From: Acidobacteriota bacterium
GTDB lineage: Bacteria; Acidobacteriota; Thermoanaerobaculia; Multivoradales; JBCCEF01
Assembly: GCA_039028635.1 (NCBI GenBank)
Contig: JBCCHV010000028.1
Coordinates: forward strand, 1 to 64,000
Reading direction: 5' to 3'
Length of the DNA: 64,000 nt
Shown here: in pieces, positions 31,459-41,878 of the stretch
How the letters are laid out: each line of letters starts with the position of its first letter
Numbering within the stretch: position 1 is the stretch's first letter
Position numbers and translations under genes: made by a program
Notes under the pieces: generated by a model
Seen by the model: the letters and a program-made list of their open reading frames with translations, nothing else
The model's database searches: none
Told to the model about the DNA's origin: nothing

Positions 31459-32634
31459 GTGTTGTCCCGAATCGTCGTCATACTCCTGGCCCTGGTCTGC
31501 CCCGTCGCGGCTCTCGCGGACGAGGCCGTGAATGTCTCCACCGAACCGGACTCGAGCGCCGCCAGTGCTCGCGACAGCCTCGATCCCCTGGTCGAGGATT
31601 CGGTCGGCGTACCGCTGCGAATCCGCAACTTCACCTTCCCGAGCTTTGTGCTCCTGGGGTTCGCCCCGATGCCCGCCACCCCCCTCGGGAAAGGGCGCTG
31701 GGCCGTCGAGCTACACTTCTCGGAGGTCAACGATTTCCAGGCCAGTCCGGCGGTCGAGGACTACCTCGAGTCGTCGCGCCTCCCGGGCGAGCGGCGGCCC
31801 CTCGACGCGACCGATGTGGCCGCCATCCTGGCCCTGCCGGAAGGCGAGTCCTTCTACATCGACGGTGAGTTCAGCTTCGCCGACTTCGTCTTCCACTACG
31901 GCGTCACCGACCGCCTCGACATCGGCCTCGGCTTTCGCTACATCGGCTACACCGGCGGCTACCTCGACGGCTCGATCTTCGACTTCCACGACGAGTTCGG
32001 CTTCGGCCAGCAAGGACGCCAGTTCGTCGCCGACGATCAGTTTCAGGTGGTCATCGGCTCGCGATCGCTCGACCCGGTGGTCCTGCTCGACAACCAGGAC
32101 GACTCGGGTCCGGGCGATCCTTCCCTGCTGTTTCGCTACTTCCTCGGCGAGCTCGGGGAGTGGCAGTTTTCCCTCTCCGGTGGGGTCAAGGTACCGATCG
32201 CCGACGAAGACGGCTTCTTCTCCACCGGCAGCTGGGATTTCGGGGGCCAGCTCAACTTCCACCGGCGCTGGAACCGCAACGCCCTGATCGCGAATCTCGG
32301 CGCGGTGTTTCCCGGCAAGTTCGAGCAGACCGGCTTCGAGCCACCGACCCTGCCCTCCTTCCAGCTCAGCTGGCTGCATCGCTTCGGCCGCCGCGCCTGG
32401 GCCCCCACCGGCTCGCTCCAGTTCCTGGTCGCCGAGCATCCCTTTCGCGATCTCATCGACTCCGACCTCACCGATCTCGAGATCCAGCTCACCGCCGGCC
32501 TCAAGTGGCGCACCCGGGCTGGCGTCTTCGGCGTCGGGCTGACGGAAAACCTCTTCAACTACGACAACACGCCGGACATCGGCCTCCACGTCACCTGGGG
32601 CTACCTGAGTCGCAATCGTCTCGGCGGCGGATAG
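31459..32634 (+). CDS. Outer-membrane-type beta protein, DUF3187-like
   Basis: A 391-residue protein with a signal peptide (1-20, ending A-A-L-A) and a mature part made of alternating amphipathic strands (G-L-G-F-R-Y-I-G-Y-T, F-S-L-S-G-G-V-K-V-P, W-R-T-R-A-G-V-F-G-V-G-L), ending G-L-H-V-T-W-G-Y. The opening P-L-R-I-R-N and general layout resemble DUF3187 proteins, thought to be outer-membrane beta barrels; I am only moderately sure. I use the GTG at 31459 because GAGGAGG sits 5 bases upstream and the signal peptide begins there. The symporter genes follow on the same strand. Confidence 0.65.
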   Translation: MLSRIVVILLALVCPVAALADEAVNVSTEPDSSAASARDSLDPLVEDSVGVPLRIRNFTFPSFVLLGFAPMPATPLGKGRWAVELHFSEVNDFQASPAVEDYLESSRLPGERRPLDATDVAAILALPEGESFYIDGEFSFADFVFHYGVTDRLDIGLGFRYIGYTGGYLDGSIFDFHDEFGFGQQGRQFVADDQFQVVIGSRSLDPVVLLDNQDDSGPGDPSLLFRYFLGELGEWQFSLSGGVKVPIADEDGFFSTGSWDFGGQLNFHRRWNRNALIANLGAVFPGKFEQTGFEPPTLPSFQLSWLHRFGRRAWAPTGSLQFLVAEHPFRDLIDSDLTDLEIQLTAGLKWRTRAGVFGVGLTENLFNYDNTPDIGLHVTWGYLSRNRLGGG

Positions 32635-32719
32635 AGGAAGCTCACTCCCGGGTCGCTCGCGGAAATGACGCCGCGGGCGATATCCTCGGCCGACCTGATT
32701 TCACTTCGGGGAGGTCTTC

Positions 32720-32989
32720 ATGTCCGACGAGCTGCGCTCTCGAGAGGCGTACTGGCGTCAGAACCGGCGGTTGATCGCCGGTCTCCTCGCCGTCTGGTTC
32801 CTGGTTTCCTTCGTCTTCGCCATCCTGCTCGCCGAGCCTCTCGGAGGGTTGCGGGTCGGTCGTCTCCCGATGGGCTTCTGGTGGGCTCAGCAGGGCGCCC
32901 TCTACGTCTTCGTGGTGCTGATCTTCGTCTACGCGCGGCGTATGGACCGACTCGATCGCGCCTTCGGGGTCGCTGAGGACGAGGGCTAG
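32720..32989 (+). CDS. Small subunit of a sodium:solute symporter (DUF4212)
   Basis: An 89-residue membrane protein with two helices: Y-W-R-Q-N-R-R-L-I near the start, then FLVSFVFAILL, and W-W-A-Q-Q-G-A-L-Y-V-F-V-V-L-I-F-V-Y-A-R-R-M-D near the end. This is the DUF4212 pattern of the putative small subunit found beside VC_2705-type Na+:solute symporters. GGGGAGGTC precedes the ATG. The large subunit gene starts two bases after its stop. Confidence 0.88.
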   Translation: MSDELRSREAYWRQNRRLIAGLLAVWFLVSFVFAILLAEPLGGLRVGRLPMGFWWAQQGALYVFVVLIFVYARRMDRLDRAFGVAEDEG

Positions 32990-32991
32990 CC

Positions 32992-34644
32992 TTGGGCGTC
33001 ACCGGCTGGACCTACCTCCTCGTCGGCCTCAGTTTCGCCGCCTACCTGGCCATCGGCTTCGCCTCGCGGGTGCGGGACACCCAGGGCTTCTACGTCGCCG
33101 GCCGCGGTATTCCGGCGATCTTCAACGGCGCCGCCACCGCCGCCGACTGGATGTCGGCGGCCTCCTTCATTTCGATGGCGGGCCTGATCTCCTTCCTCGG
33201 CTTCGACGGCTCCGTCTATCTGCTCGGCTGGACCGGCGGCTATGTGCTTCTCGCCCTCCTCCTCGCCCCCTACCTGCGCAAGTTCGGCAAGTACACGGTG
33301 CCGGACTTCGTCGGCGATCGCTATGGCTCGGACACGGCTCGGCTGGTGGCGGCGGTGTGCGCCATCTTCGTATCGCTGACCTATGTCGCCGGTCAGATGC
33401 GCGGGGTCGGGGTGGTGTTCAGCCGCTTCCTCGGCGTACCGGTTGCCAGCGGCGTGATGATCGGCATGGCGATCGTGGCCTTCTTCGCCGTCCTCGGCGG
33501 CATGAAGGGCATCACCTGGACCCAGGTGGCCCAGTACACCATCCTGATCATCGCCTACCTGATTCCGGCCGTCGCCATCGCCCAGCGGCTCACCGGCAAC
33601 CCGATCCCCCAGCTCTCCCTGACCTTCAGCGACCTCACCGAGCGGCTCAACCAGATTCAGACGGACCTCGGTTTCGCCGAGTACACCCAGCCCTTCCAGT
33701 CCCACTCGCTGCTCAACGTCTTCTGCATCACCCTCGCCCTGATGGCGGGCACCGCCGGCTTGCCCCACATCATCGTGCGCTTCTACACCGTTCGCAGCGT
33801 GCGCGCCGCCCGCTATTCGGCAGGCTGGGCGCTGCTTTTCATCGTCATCCTCTACTCGACGGCGCCGGCCATCGCCGCCTTCGCGCGCTACAACCTGATC
33901 GAGTCGATCCACGGCAAGAGCCTGGTGGAGGCGCGGGCGACGGAATGGGTGGCGAGTTGGGAGAAAACCGGCCTGCTCGGCCTCGAGGACCGCGACGGCG
34001 ATGGCCGTCTGGTGTTGTCACCGGATCCGCAGATCAACGAGATCACGATCGACCGCGACATCGTGGTGCTGGCGAATCCCGAGGTTGCGGGCCTCGCTCC
34101 TTGGGTGATCGCGCTGGTGGCCGCCGGCGGTCTCGCCGCCGCCCTCTCCACCGCCGCCGGCCTCTTGCTGGTGATCTCGAGCTCGATCGCCCACGACATC
34201 TACGCCAAGCTCATCAACCCGACGGCCAGCGAGGGGCAACGCCTGCTGGTGGGCCGCGCGATGATCTTCCTGGCGGTCTGCGTCGCCGGCTATTTCGGCA
34301 TCAATCCACCGGGATTCGTCGCCGAGGTGGTGGCCTTCGCATTCGGCTTGGCGGCGGCGAGCTTCTTTCCGGTCATCCTGCTCGGGATCTTCGATCGCCG
34401 CACCAACCGCGCCGGAGCGATCACCGGCATGCTGGTGGGCATCGGGTTCACCGGCCTCTACATCCTGGGCAACCGCTTCTTCGGCATGCCCGCCTGGTGC
34501 TTCGGCATCAGCGCCCAGGGGATCGGCGCCGTCGGCCTGGTCCTCAATCTGGCGACCACCCTGGTGGTCAGCCGGCTGACGCCACCACCCTCCCGCGAGA
34601 TCCAGGAGCTGGTGGACTCGGTGCGCGTGCCGTCGCTGCGCTGA
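32992..34644 (+). CDS. Sodium:solute symporter large subunit (VC_2705 type, acetate-permease-like)
   Basis: A 550-residue SSS-family transporter with about 13 helices, using a TTG start immediately after the small subunit stop. It shows Y-V-A-G-R-G-I-P-A-I-F-N-G-A-A-T-A-A-D-W-M-S-A, the D-x-x-G-D-R-Y motif, and ALSTAAGLLLVISSS around residue 380 near the predicted Na+ site. An inserted extracellular loop (about 300-360) is typical for the VC_2705 subgroup. Likely cargo is acetate or another short carboxylate, by family resemblance to ActP. It can use the Na+ gradient from the NQR pump encoded nearby. Confidence 0.88.
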   Translation: MGVTGWTYLLVGLSFAAYLAIGFASRVRDTQGFYVAGRGIPAIFNGAATAADWMSAASFISMAGLISFLGFDGSVYLLGWTGGYVLLALLLAPYLRKFGKYTVPDFVGDRYGSDTARLVAAVCAIFVSLTYVAGQMRGVGVVFSRFLGVPVASGVMIGMAIVAFFAVLGGMKGITWTQVAQYTILIIAYLIPAVAIAQRLTGNPIPQLSLTFSDLTERLNQIQTDLGFAEYTQPFQSHSLLNVFCITLALMAGTAGLPHIIVRFYTVRSVRAARYSAGWALLFIVILYSTAPAIAAFARYNLIESIHGKSLVEARATEWVASWEKTGLLGLEDRDGDGRLVLSPDPQINEITIDRDIVVLANPEVAGLAPWVIALVAAGGLAAALSTAAGLLLVISSSIAHDIYAKLINPTASEGQRLLVGRAMIFLAVCVAGYFGINPPGFVAEVVAFAFGLAAASFFPVILLGIFDRRTNRAGAITGMLVGIGFTGLYILGNRFFGMPAWCFGISAQGIGAVGLVLNLATTLVVSRLTPPPSREIQELVDSVRVPSLR

Positions 34645-34658
34645 ACTATGAAATGAAA

Positions 34659-34682
34659 CCGGGGGGCGAGAGCGCCCCCCGG
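34659..34682. terminator. 10-bp hairpin between convergent genes
   Basis: CCGGGGGGCG (34659-34668) pairs perfectly with CGCCCCCCGG (34673-34682) around loop AGAG. It follows the symporter stop by 14 bases and precedes the stop of the minus-strand M23 peptidase by 39 bases. Terminator-like for both strands, without a T run. Confidence 0.6.
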
Positions 34683-34721
34683 GATGCCAGACAGTTCGGG
34701 CTCGGGCCTACTTGCGAAGGT

Positions 34722-35546
34722 CTACTCGACCGCCGGCAGGTCGGCAAAGCGATCCCGCAACCAGTCGGGATCGATGCGCGCTCCACGCCAGCGCAGACCC
34801 AGATGAAGATGGGGTCCCGTCGAGCGCCCGGTCGAGCCGACCTTGGCGACGGTGTCTCCCTTCGCCACCTCGGAACCCGCTTCGACCGCCGCCTCCGAGA
34901 GATGGAAGGACATGCTCACCAATCCGTGACCGTGATCCACATAGACCGCGAGGCCGGAAAAAAAGTGCTCTCCGACCAGCACGACCTCACCGGCCTCGAC
35001 AGCAAGCACCGGGGTCCCGGTGGGGATGGCGTAGTCGGTCCCGGTGTGAGGGTTCTTCGGCTCCCCGTTGAACACTCGGCGGGCACCGAAGCCACCACCC
35101 TCGGGTAGGCTGCCGGCGGGAGGACCGAGCGGCAGCGTGAAGCGCGGCTCGGTCGACCAGCCACGGCGAAACAGCGGCTTCACCGCCGCCTGCTCCTGGT
35201 GATGGCGCGCCAGATCCTCGGGGCTCAGGTCGACATAACGATCGTCCGGAAAGTCGATCTCCTGAGTCTCGAACTCACGCTCGAGGACCACCAGCCAAGC
35301 GCTCTGGGACTTGCCACCGCGCTGATAGATGGCGATCTCGATCTGGCTCGGACGACGCCCGAAGTCGACCGGGTAGTAGCAGGTTCCGGCAACCGGACGA
35401 TAGGTCCGGCCATCCATGCCGCAGGCCTCGATGCCGTCCGCATCCCAGCGCGCGACACCGCCCTGCTCGACCTCGACGCGACTGGCGGCCCAGGCCGGCA
35501 GTGCCAGGAGCAAGGCCAGCACCGCCAGAAGAAGTCGTCGCGGCAC
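34722..35546 (-). CDS. Exported M23-family metallopeptidase
   Basis: A 274-residue exported protein with a signal peptide (1-20, ending A-W-A) and a C-terminal M23/LysM-less lytic domain: zinc ligands His167 and Asp171 in H-T-G-T-D-Y, and H-L-H-L-G (His246-His248), as in peptidoglycan DD- or glycyl-glycine endopeptidases. Such enzymes open cell-wall crosslinks. The N-terminal 110 residues are an unrecognised beta domain. Start choice is uncertain between GTG 35546 and a TTG three codons upstream that overlaps the stop of the preceding small gene; the two genes are probably cotranscribed. Confidence 0.85.
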   Translation of the reverse strand: MPRRLLLAVLALLLALPAWAASRVEVEQGGVARWDADGIEACGMDGRTYRPVAGTCYYPVDFGRRPSQIEIAIYQRGGKSQSAWLVVLEREFETQEIDFPDDRYVDLSPEDLARHHQEQAAVKPLFRRGWSTEPRFTLPLGPPAGSLPEGGGFGARRVFNGEPKNPHTGTDYAIPTGTPVLAVEAGEVVLVGEHFFSGLAVYVDHGHGLVSMSFHLSEAAVEAGSEVAKGDTVAKVGSTGRSTGPHLHLGLRWRGARIDPDWLRDRFADLPAVE

Positions 35547-35551
35547 TCCGA

Positions 35552-35797
35552 TCAAGCCCTTTTGATCATGCCGACGATCAAGAGGACGACGACAGCACCG
35601 ATGGCGGCCGTCAGGATCGCGCCCAACAACCCACCGCCGAGGCTGATGCCCAGCGCACCGAAGAGGTAGCCGCCAACCACCGCGCCGATGATGCCGACGA
35701 TCAGGTTTCCGACCAATCCAAGGCCCCGGCCCTTCATCACCAGACCGGCCAACCAACCAGCAACCGCTCCCACCAACAAGAACCACAGAATGTCCAT
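35552..35797 (-). CDS. GlsB/YeaQ/YmgE-family small membrane stress protein
   Basis: An 81-residue, almost wholly hydrophobic protein with three short helices and the glycine-rich pattern of the transglycosylase-associated (YeaQ/GlsB) family: W-L-A-G-L-V-M-K-G-R-G, N-L-I-V-G-I-I-G-A-V-V-G-G-Y-L-F. AAGGAGGAG precedes the ATG. Family members are induced by envelope or osmotic stress, with unknown biochemical role. It lies just upstream of the M23 peptidase gene, which fits a cell-envelope operon. Confidence 0.85.
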   Translation of the reverse strand: MDILWFLLVGAVAGWLAGLVMKGRGLGLVGNLIVGIIGAVVGGYLFGALGISLGGGLLGAILTAAIGAVVVLLIVGMIKRA

Positions 35798-36006
35798 CGA
35801 CCTCTCCTCCTTCCGGCGAAGGCTCGCCGGCTCGATCCATGTTCGGGGTAGACGAAGCTCTACCCGCGCGGCGCAGCTCGCGGGTCCGACGGCGCGAACA
35901 TCAGAAAAAGCGGGGCGAGTCGCCCCTAACTTCAGTGGATGGCCTGGATCTTAACAGCGTTGGGACAACGAAGGGGAGGGCGCGGCCGTGACAGCCGCCG
36001 GGAGAG

Positions 36007-36207
36007 CTACTTGGCGGCGGCGAGCTCTCGCTCGCGCTTCTTCTTCAGGGGACAGGTCTCGCAGGAGATCGGCACGCCGTCGCCGGTGAGCACCTCGGGA
36101 CCACCGCAGGAGCCTCGCAGGCACCGCCCCTGGAAGATCGCTCCCACCGCCATCACCAACATGGCGAGTCCGAATACAACCAGCGTGAGAAGGAGAATCG
36201 GCAGCAT
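36007..36207 (-). CDS. nqrM: NqrM, maturation factor of Na+-NQR
   Basis: A 66-residue protein with one N-terminal membrane helix followed by V-G-A-I-F-Q-G-R-C-L-R-G-S-C-G-G and S-C-E-T-C, giving cysteines 29, 34, 49 and 52. This matches NqrM (formerly DUF539), which delivers the Fe centre held between NqrD and NqrE. It is the last gene of the nqr operon, 30 bases after apbE, on the same strand. It has one more N-terminal-side Cys (29) than the minimal pattern I recall, so the exact metal ligands are open. Confidence 0.88.
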   Translation of the reverse strand: MLPILLLTLVVFGLAMLVMAVGAIFQGRCLRGSCGGPEVLTGDGVPISCETCPLKKKRERELAAAK

Positions 36208-36237
36208 CTTTCAGGTTCCTCGGTGAGGCTCTCGGGT

Positions 36238-37350
36238 TCAGGCGCCGGTCGACCGGCTGTCGATGAGACGGTCGAAGGCCGCTGAGCGGACTTCACGAAA
36301 GCCGCCATCATCGTTTCGTACCAGTAACAAGATCGCAAGGTCGTGGGATTCCGCCATCCGCAAAGCTTCGTCCTCGCCCAGGACCATCAGGGCGGTGGCC
36401 AGGCCATCGGCGCGGGCGCAACTCTCGTGGACCACCGAAACCGAAGCCAGGCGATGTCGAATCGGCCGCCCGGTGCGCGGATCGAGCAGGTGGCTGAAGC
36501 GCACCCCGTCGATCTCGCGGTAATTGCGATAGTCGCCGCTGGTGGCGAGGGCGCGATCGGCCAGGGGAACAATGCGCTGAACCGTCCCGCGAACCGCTTC
36601 CGGGCGCTCGATGCCAAGACGCCAGACCTGGCCGGCGGCATTGCGACCACGGGCTCGCACTTCGCCACCGACCTCGACCAGGAAGCTCTCCACGCCGGCT
36701 TGCGCCAAGGCCTCGGCGACGCGATCGACGGCAAAGCCCTTCGCGATTCCTGAGGGATCGCACTCGAGGCCGGGCAGCGCCTTGCGCACCGTCTGCTGCC
36801 CCAGATCGACTTCGAGATGACGATAGCCGATGGCCTCGAGGAGGGCAGCGAGCTCGCCCTCGGAAGGCGGCGTGGCCGGCTCGTCCGGACCGAACCCGTA
36901 GGCGTTGATCAGCGGACCGAGGGTGATGTCGAAGGCGCCGTTGGAGAGCTCGGCGATGGCCAGGCTCTCGGCCACCACCTCGGCCGTCGCCGACGACACC
37001 GGAAACGGCTCCGTCGACTCGGCACGATTGAAACGCGAAATCTCGGAATCGACGAGATAGGTCGACATTTTGCCGTTCACGGACTCGAGCTCCGCCACCA
37101 CCAACGCCTCGAGCTCCGCCAGGCGAGTCGCCGGCAAGGCCCCCTCCGCCGCCACCAGGGTGACATTGAAGTGGGTTCCCATGGTCGGCCCATGCAGGCG
37201 ATGGCTGACCACGGTCGCTGCCTCGCCGCCGCAGGAAACCAGCAGCAGCGCCGCCGCGGCGACGACCGTGGCGAGCCTGACCCCAGAGACACGAAACCCG
37301 TTCCCACAGCAAGCGGAAACGGGTCGGTGATCGGTCACTGGTGGTTCCAT
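36238..37350 (-). CDS. apbE: FAD:protein FMN transferase (lipoprotein)
   Basis: A 370-residue ApbE-type flavin transferase. It has a lipobox L-V-S-C (Cys40), M-G-T-H-F-N near the mature start, F-D-I-T-L-G-P-L-I-N, the G-I-A-K-G-F-A-V-D block, Y-R-N-Y and H-L-L-D-P-R-T-G, and a metal/FAD-binding A-D-G-L-A-T-A-L-M-V-L-G. ApbE attaches FMN through a phosphoester to Thr in NqrB and NqrC. It sits 17 bases after nqrF on the same strand, so the enzyme and its targets are made together. The start ATG at 37348-37350 is the first good one after the nqrF stop. Confidence 0.92.
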   Translation of the reverse strand: MEPPVTDHRPVSACCGNGFRVSGVRLATVVAAAALLLVSCGGEAATVVSHRLHGPTMGTHFNVTLVAAEGALPATRLAELEALVVAELESVNGKMSTYLVDSEISRFNRAESTEPFPVSSATAEVVAESLAIAELSNGAFDITLGPLINAYGFGPDEPATPPSEGELAALLEAIGYRHLEVDLGQQTVRKALPGLECDPSGIAKGFAVDRVAEALAQAGVESFLVEVGGEVRARGRNAAGQVWRLGIERPEAVRGTVQRIVPLADRALATSGDYRNYREIDGVRFSHLLDPRTGRPIRHRLASVSVVHESCARADGLATALMVLGEDEALRMAESHDLAILLLVRNDDGGFREVRSAAFDRLIDSRSTGA

Positions 37351-37367
37351 CGGAACCTCGGTCGGTC

Positions 37368-38594
37368 CTAGCCGAAGTCGTCGAAGAGGATGCTGTCGGG
37401 CTCGACCCCGAGGCCGTCGAGCATCTTGAAGACCGCGTCGTTCATCATCGGTGGTCCGCAGATGTAGTACTCGCAGTCCTCCGGCGCCGGGTGATCCTTC
37501 AGGTAGTTGTCGAGCAGCACCTGATGGATGAAGCCGGTGTAGCCATCCCAATTGTCCTCCGGCAGCGGCTCCGACAGGGCGAGGTGCCACTTGAAGTTCT
37601 CGTTCTCCTCGGCGATGGTGTCGAAGTGGTCGACGTAGAAGGCCTCTCGCAAGCTACGAGCGCCATACCAGAAGGAGACCTTGCGATCGGTGCTCAGGCG
37701 GCGGAACTGGTCGAAGATGTGCGACCGCATCGGCGCCATGCCGGCACCACCACCGATAAAGATCATCTCGGCATCGGTGTCGCGGGCGAAGAACTCGCCG
37801 AAGGGACCGGAGATGGTCACCTCGTCACCGGGCTTCAGATTGAAGATGTAGGACGACATGATGCCCGGCGGGATGCCCTCCGGGCCCCGCGGCGGCGGGC
37901 TCGCCACCCGGACGTTGAGCATGATGATGCCGTGCTCTTCCGGATAGTTGGCCATCGAGTAGGCCCGCACCACCGGCTCCTTGACGGTCGAGACATAGCG
38001 CCACATGTTGAACTTGTCCCAGTCCTCGCGGTACTCGTCGTCGATTTCGAAGTCTTCGTACTTGGCGACGTGCGGCGGACACTCGATCTGGATGTAGCCA
38101 CCGGCCCGGAAGGGTACGTCTTCACCCTCCGGGAGCTCGAGGACGAGCTCCTTGATGAAGGTCGCGACGTTGTCGTTCGAGCGCACCTTGCACTTCCACT
38201 GGCGCACCTCGAGAACCTCGGCCGGGATCTCGATCTTCATATCGCCCTTGATCTTGACCTGACAGGACAGGCGACAGCCCTCGCGCGCCTCGCCGCGGCT
38301 GATGTGGCCCGTCTCGGTGGGCAACAGGGAGCCGCCACCGTCGGTGACGGTGACCGTGCAAACCCCACAGCTACCTTTGCCACCGCAGGCCGAGGGCACG
38401 AAGATCTCCCTATCCGCAAGGGCATTGAGCAGGGTCCCTCCGGACTTGACCTGCATGGCGAGATCAGGATTGTCGTTGACGTAGATGGTGACGTCGCCGG
38501 ACGGCACCAGCCGGCTCTTGGCGAGCAGAACGATCGACACCAACGCCAAGATGACGAAGGTGAACATGAAAACACCGAGGGCGATGGTGCTCAT
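37368..38594 (-). CDS. nqrF: Na+-translocating NADH:quinone oxidoreductase subunit F
   Basis: A 408-residue subunit that takes electrons from NADH. It has an N-terminal membrane helix, a 2Fe-2S ferredoxin domain with Cys70, Cys76, Cys79 and Cys111, then an FAD-binding barrel (R-A-Y-S-M-A-N) and an NAD-binding half ([11 protein letters not shown]). Length and cluster spacing are as in the family. It lies 37 bases after nqrE. Confidence 0.96.
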   Translation of the reverse strand: MSTIALGVFMFTFVILALVSIVLLAKSRLVPSGDVTIYVNDNPDLAMQVKSGGTLLNALADREIFVPSACGGKGSCGVCTVTVTDGGGSLLPTETGHISRGEAREGCRLSCQVKIKGDMKIEIPAEVLEVRQWKCKVRSNDNVATFIKELVLELPEGEDVPFRAGGYIQIECPPHVAKYEDFEIDDEYREDWDKFNMWRYVSTVKEPVVRAYSMANYPEEHGIIMLNVRVASPPPRGPEGIPPGIMSSYIFNLKPGDEVTISGPFGEFFARDTDAEMIFIGGGAGMAPMRSHIFDQFRRLSTDRKVSFWYGARSLREAFYVDHFDTIAEENENFKWHLALSEPLPEDNWDGYTGFIHQVLLDNYLKDHPAPEDCEYYICGPPMMNDAVFKMLDGLGVEPDSILFDDFG

Positions 38595-38631
38595 GAGATG
38601 CCTCTCCTGAAGCGGTTGAAGGTCTGAAGGA

Positions 38632-39249
38632 TCACAGCTGGATTCCCGAGAAGGCGAGGAAGCCGAGGGCCATCAGGCCGGTGAGCAGGAAGGTGATGCC
38701 CAGGCCGCGCAGCCCTTGCGGCACGTTGCTGTAGCGCATGCGCTCGCGAATCGCCGCCAGGGCGACGACGGCGAGGGCCCAGCCGATCCCCGAGCCGAGG
38801 CCGAAGACGGCGCTCTGACCGAGGGTGTAGTCGCGCTCCACCATCAGCAACGAGCCGCCGAGGATGGCGCAGTTGACGGCGATCAGCGGCAGGAACACAC
38901 CCAGCGAGTTGTAGAGCGCCGGCACGAATCGGTCGAGGGTCATCTCGACGATCTGCACCATCGCCGCAATGCAGCCGATGTAGCTCAGCAGACCGAGGAA
39001 CGAGAGGTCGGTGGCCGCCAGCGCCGGGCTCACCCAAGCCAGAGCGCCTTCGCGCAGCAGGTTGTTGAAGATCAAGTTGTTCATCGGGATGGTGACGGAC
39101 ATCACGAAGATCACCGCCGCCCCGAGACCAAGGGCCGTCTCGACCTTCTTGGAGCAGGCCAGAAAGGTGCACATGCCGAGGAAGAAGGCGAGGGCGAGGT
39201 TCTCGACGAACATCGCCTTGATGGCAAGGTTGAGGTACTCCTGCAACAT
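38632..39249 (-). CDS. nqrE: Na+-NQR subunit E
   Basis: A 205-residue integral membrane protein with six helices. The half-repeat conserved with NqrD is seen as M-C-T-F-L-A-C-S and [10 protein letters not shown]; the cysteines in these blocks hold the membrane Fe centre together with NqrD. It follows nqrD after 4 bases. Confidence 0.95.
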   Translation of the reverse strand: MLQEYLNLAIKAMFVENLALAFFLGMCTFLACSKKVETALGLGAAVIFVMSVTIPMNNLIFNNLLREGALAWVSPALAATDLSFLGLLSYIGCIAAMVQIVEMTLDRFVPALYNSLGVFLPLIAVNCAILGGSLLMVERDYTLGQSAVFGLGSGIGWALAVVALAAIRERMRYSNVPQGLRGLGITFLLTGLMALGFLAFSGIQL

Positions 39250-39253
39250 GGCC

Positions 39254-39877
39254 TTAATCCTCCTCGACCTGGTCCGGCTTCCAAGTCCGCAGCAGCCAGA
39301 TGAAGATCCCGATCAAGAAAAAGGCGCCCGGCGACAGCAGCATCAAGCCGTTGGGGTTGTACCAGCCGCCATCCCGCGTCAGCGGCAGGATCTCGATGCC
39401 GTAGAGCTTGCCGGAGCCGAAGAGCTCACGGAAGAAGGCCACCAGCAGCAGGATCAGGGAGTAGCCGAGACCGTTGCCCAGGCCGTCGAGAAGGCTCGCC
39501 ACCGGACCGTTCTGCATGGCGAAGCCCTCGGCCCGCCCCATGATGATGCAGTTGGTGATGATCAACCCGACGAAGACCGCGAGCTGTTTGCTGGTGTCGA
39601 ACAGGTAGGCCTTCAGGATCTGGTCCGCCAGGATCACGAAGGAGGCGATCACCGTGAGCTGCACGATGATGCGAATGCTCGACGGAATGTTGTTGCGCAG
39701 CAGGCTGATGGAGAGGTTCGAGCCCATCAGCACGGCGATCACCGCACCGGACATCACGACCGAGGTCTCGAGCTTGGTGGTCACCGCCAGGGCCGAACAG
39801 ATACCCAGCACCTGAAGCGCGATCGGATTGTTGTTGAACAACGGGTCCAAAAGGACCTTGGAGCTCTTCTCGGCCAT
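39254..39877 (-). CDS. nqrD: Na+-NQR subunit D
   Basis: A 207-residue membrane protein, homologous to NqrE, with [10 protein letters not shown] and [12 protein letters not shown]; these Cys contribute to the shared Fe site. The start overlaps the nqrC stop by one base. Confidence 0.95.
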   Translation of the reverse strand: MAEKSSKVLLDPLFNNNPIALQVLGICSALAVTTKLETSVVMSGAVIAVLMGSNLSISLLRNNIPSSIRIIVQLTVIASFVILADQILKAYLFDTSKQLAVFVGLIITNCIIMGRAEGFAMQNGPVASLLDGLGNGLGYSLILLLVAFFRELFGSGKLYGIEILPLTRDGGWYNPNGLMLLSPGAFFLIGIFIWLLRTWKPDQVEED

Positions 39878-40668
39878 CAGGCAGCACTCCTTTGTTGCCG
39901 GAAGTTCTCGAGATATGGACCAAAACCGTCCGGCCCCATCCAGAATTCCAGCATATTGGTGACTCCACGACCGGTGATGGTGGCGCCGGAGAGACCGTCG
40001 ACGCTGTAGGGATCGGAATCCACCGAGCCGGCGGCTCCCTTGATCACCTCGAGGGCGACGACTCCCTGCTCATCGAACAGCTTGCGGCCGGGCCAGAGGG
40101 CTTTCCACGAAGGGTTGTCGACCTCACCGCCGAGACCGGGGGTCTCCTTGTGGCGGTAGTAGGTGATGCCGGCGACGGTCTCGGTGTCGGCCTCGATGGC
40201 GAGGAAGCCGTAGAGGGTTCCCCACAGGCCGTAGCCTTCGATCGGCAGCACCAGCTTCTCGATGGTGCCCTGATCATCCTTGAACTTGTAGACCCGGGCA
40301 TACTGCGCCACTCGTCGCACGCTGGCCTTGTTCTGCGGCGCCCGGTAGCTCATCGCCGGATCGTTCTGCGCCTTCAACGGGTTGTAGGTCGCCGGGTCGA
40401 TGCCGTCGACCTCGACCTCCTTACCCTCTTGCATATCGACCAGCACGACATCGGTCGCGGCGAAGAAGTCCGCCACTTCCTCACTCGTTGGCTTGTCCCC
40501 GGGGGCGATCAGGCCGGCCGCCTGGAGCACGTTGCGCTGCTCGTCGAGGGCCTCGTTGGCGGTCTGCAAGTCCTTCAGCTGGACCGCCGCCGTCGACACC
40601 AGAATGGCGCACACGACGCACAGAATCGCCGAAAAGATGACCGTGTAGATCACGCTATCCCGCTGCAT
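39877..40668 (-). CDS. nqrC: Na+-NQR subunit C
   Basis: A 263-residue subunit with one N-terminal membrane helix and an FMN-binding domain; D-G-L-S-G-A-T (Thr230) is the site where ApbE attaches FMN. Its start lies inside the end of nqrB (14-base overlap), which favours coupled translation. Confidence 0.95.
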   Translation of the reverse strand: MQRDSVIYTVIFSAILCVVCAILVSTAAVQLKDLQTANEALDEQRNVLQAAGLIAPGDKPTSEEVADFFAATDVVLVDMQEGKEVEVDGIDPATYNPLKAQNDPAMSYRAPQNKASVRRVAQYARVYKFKDDQGTIEKLVLPIEGYGLWGTLYGFLAIEADTETVAGITYYRHKETPGLGGEVDNPSWKALWPGRKLFDEQGVVALEVIKGAAGSVDSDPYSVDGLSGATITGRGVTNMLEFWMGPDGFGPYLENFRQQRSAA

Positions 40669-41878
40669 AACGTGCCTCCCGACGTTTGATGTTAGCGCGC
40701 ACCACGAAGTAGTCGATGGTCGAGGCGAAGACGTTCATCAACAGAATCGCCATCATCCAGCCCTCCGGATAGGCCGGATTGAGGGTCCGCACAAACAGGC
40801 CGACCACTCCGATCAAGAAGCCGTAGATGAACTTGCCGGTGTTCGAATGGGCCGCCGATACCGGATCCGTGGCCATGAAGACGGTGGCGAAGGCGAAGCC
40901 GCCGATCACCAGGTGCCACTCGAAGGGGACATCGAAGAACGGGTTGGTGTCAGAGCCGACGGCGTTGAGCAGGAAGGCCGCCGCCGCCATGCCGAGGACG
41001 GTGCTCAGCATGATGCGCCAGGAGCCGATGCCGGAGGCGATCAGGATGACCGCCCCGATAAGGCAAGCCAGTACCGAGGTCTCGCCCATCGAACCGGGAA
41101 CCGTGCCGAGGAAGGCCTGCCACCAGTCGAGGCCCTCGGTCAGAACCACTTGACCGCTCTCGGCGGCCTGCGCCAGCCAGGTGGCACCGCTGTAGCCATC
41201 GGGGCTGGTCTGGGCGGCGATCCACACCTTGTCTCCGGAAATCTCCGCCGGATAGGCGAAGAAGAGGAAGGCGCGGGCGGTGAGCGCCGGATTGAGCACG
41301 TTCATGCCGGTGCCGCCGAAGATCTCCTTGCCGATGACGACGCCGAAGATGATGCCGATGGCAACCTGCCAAAGCGGAATGGTCGGCGGCAGGGTCAGCG
41401 GGTACAGCATGCCGGTCACCAGAAAACCCTCGTTGATGTCGTGCTTGCGCACCACCGAGAAAATCGCCTCGGCGTTGCCACCGACGATGAAGGTCACCAA
41501 CAACACCGGCAAGAAGTAGAGCGCTCCGTGGGTGATACAGGCGACCACGTTCTCCGGGTCGAAGGGCATGTTGAGCCACTCCATCGCCCGGGTGCGCCAG
41601 TTGTCGAGCGGCAGCGCCCCGGCGGCGATCGCCCGGTGAGCCTGCAGCCCGGTGTTGTACATCGCCATGTAGATGGCCGGAATCAGCGCCACCACCACGG
41701 TCACCATCATGCGCTTCAGGTCGAGGCCATCGCGCACATGGGAGGCCCCTTCGGTGACTTCGTCCGGCGTGTAGAGAAACGTGTCCGGTGCTTCGTAGAG
41801 GGGGTAGAGCTTCTCGAGCTTGCCCCCCTTCTCGAACAGCGGTTTCTGCTTGTCGAGTAGCTTCCTCAGAAACTTCAT
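40655..41878 (-). CDS. nqrB: Na+-NQR subunit B
   Basis: A 407-residue, ten-helix subunit with covalent FMN at Thr233 in D-G-Y-S-G-A-T and a riboflavin/quinone-side region; it forms much of the sodium path. [14 protein letters not shown] is the expected signature in the middle. Start overlaps the nqrA stop by one base. Confidence 0.96.
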   Translation of the reverse strand: MKFLRKLLDKQKPLFEKGGKLEKLYPLYEAPDTFLYTPDEVTEGASHVRDGLDLKRMMVTVVVALIPAIYMAMYNTGLQAHRAIAAGALPLDNWRTRAMEWLNMPFDPENVVACITHGALYFLPVLLVTFIVGGNAEAIFSVVRKHDINEGFLVTGMLYPLTLPPTIPLWQVAIGIIFGVVIGKEIFGGTGMNVLNPALTARAFLFFAYPAEISGDKVWIAAQTSPDGYSGATWLAQAAESGQVVLTEGLDWWQAFLGTVPGSMGETSVLACLIGAVILIASGIGSWRIMLSTVLGMAAAAFLLNAVGSDTNPFFDVPFEWHLVIGGFAFATVFMATDPVSAAHSNTGKFIYGFLIGVVGLFVRTLNPAYPEGWMMAILLMNVFASTIDYFVVRANIKRREARYAAG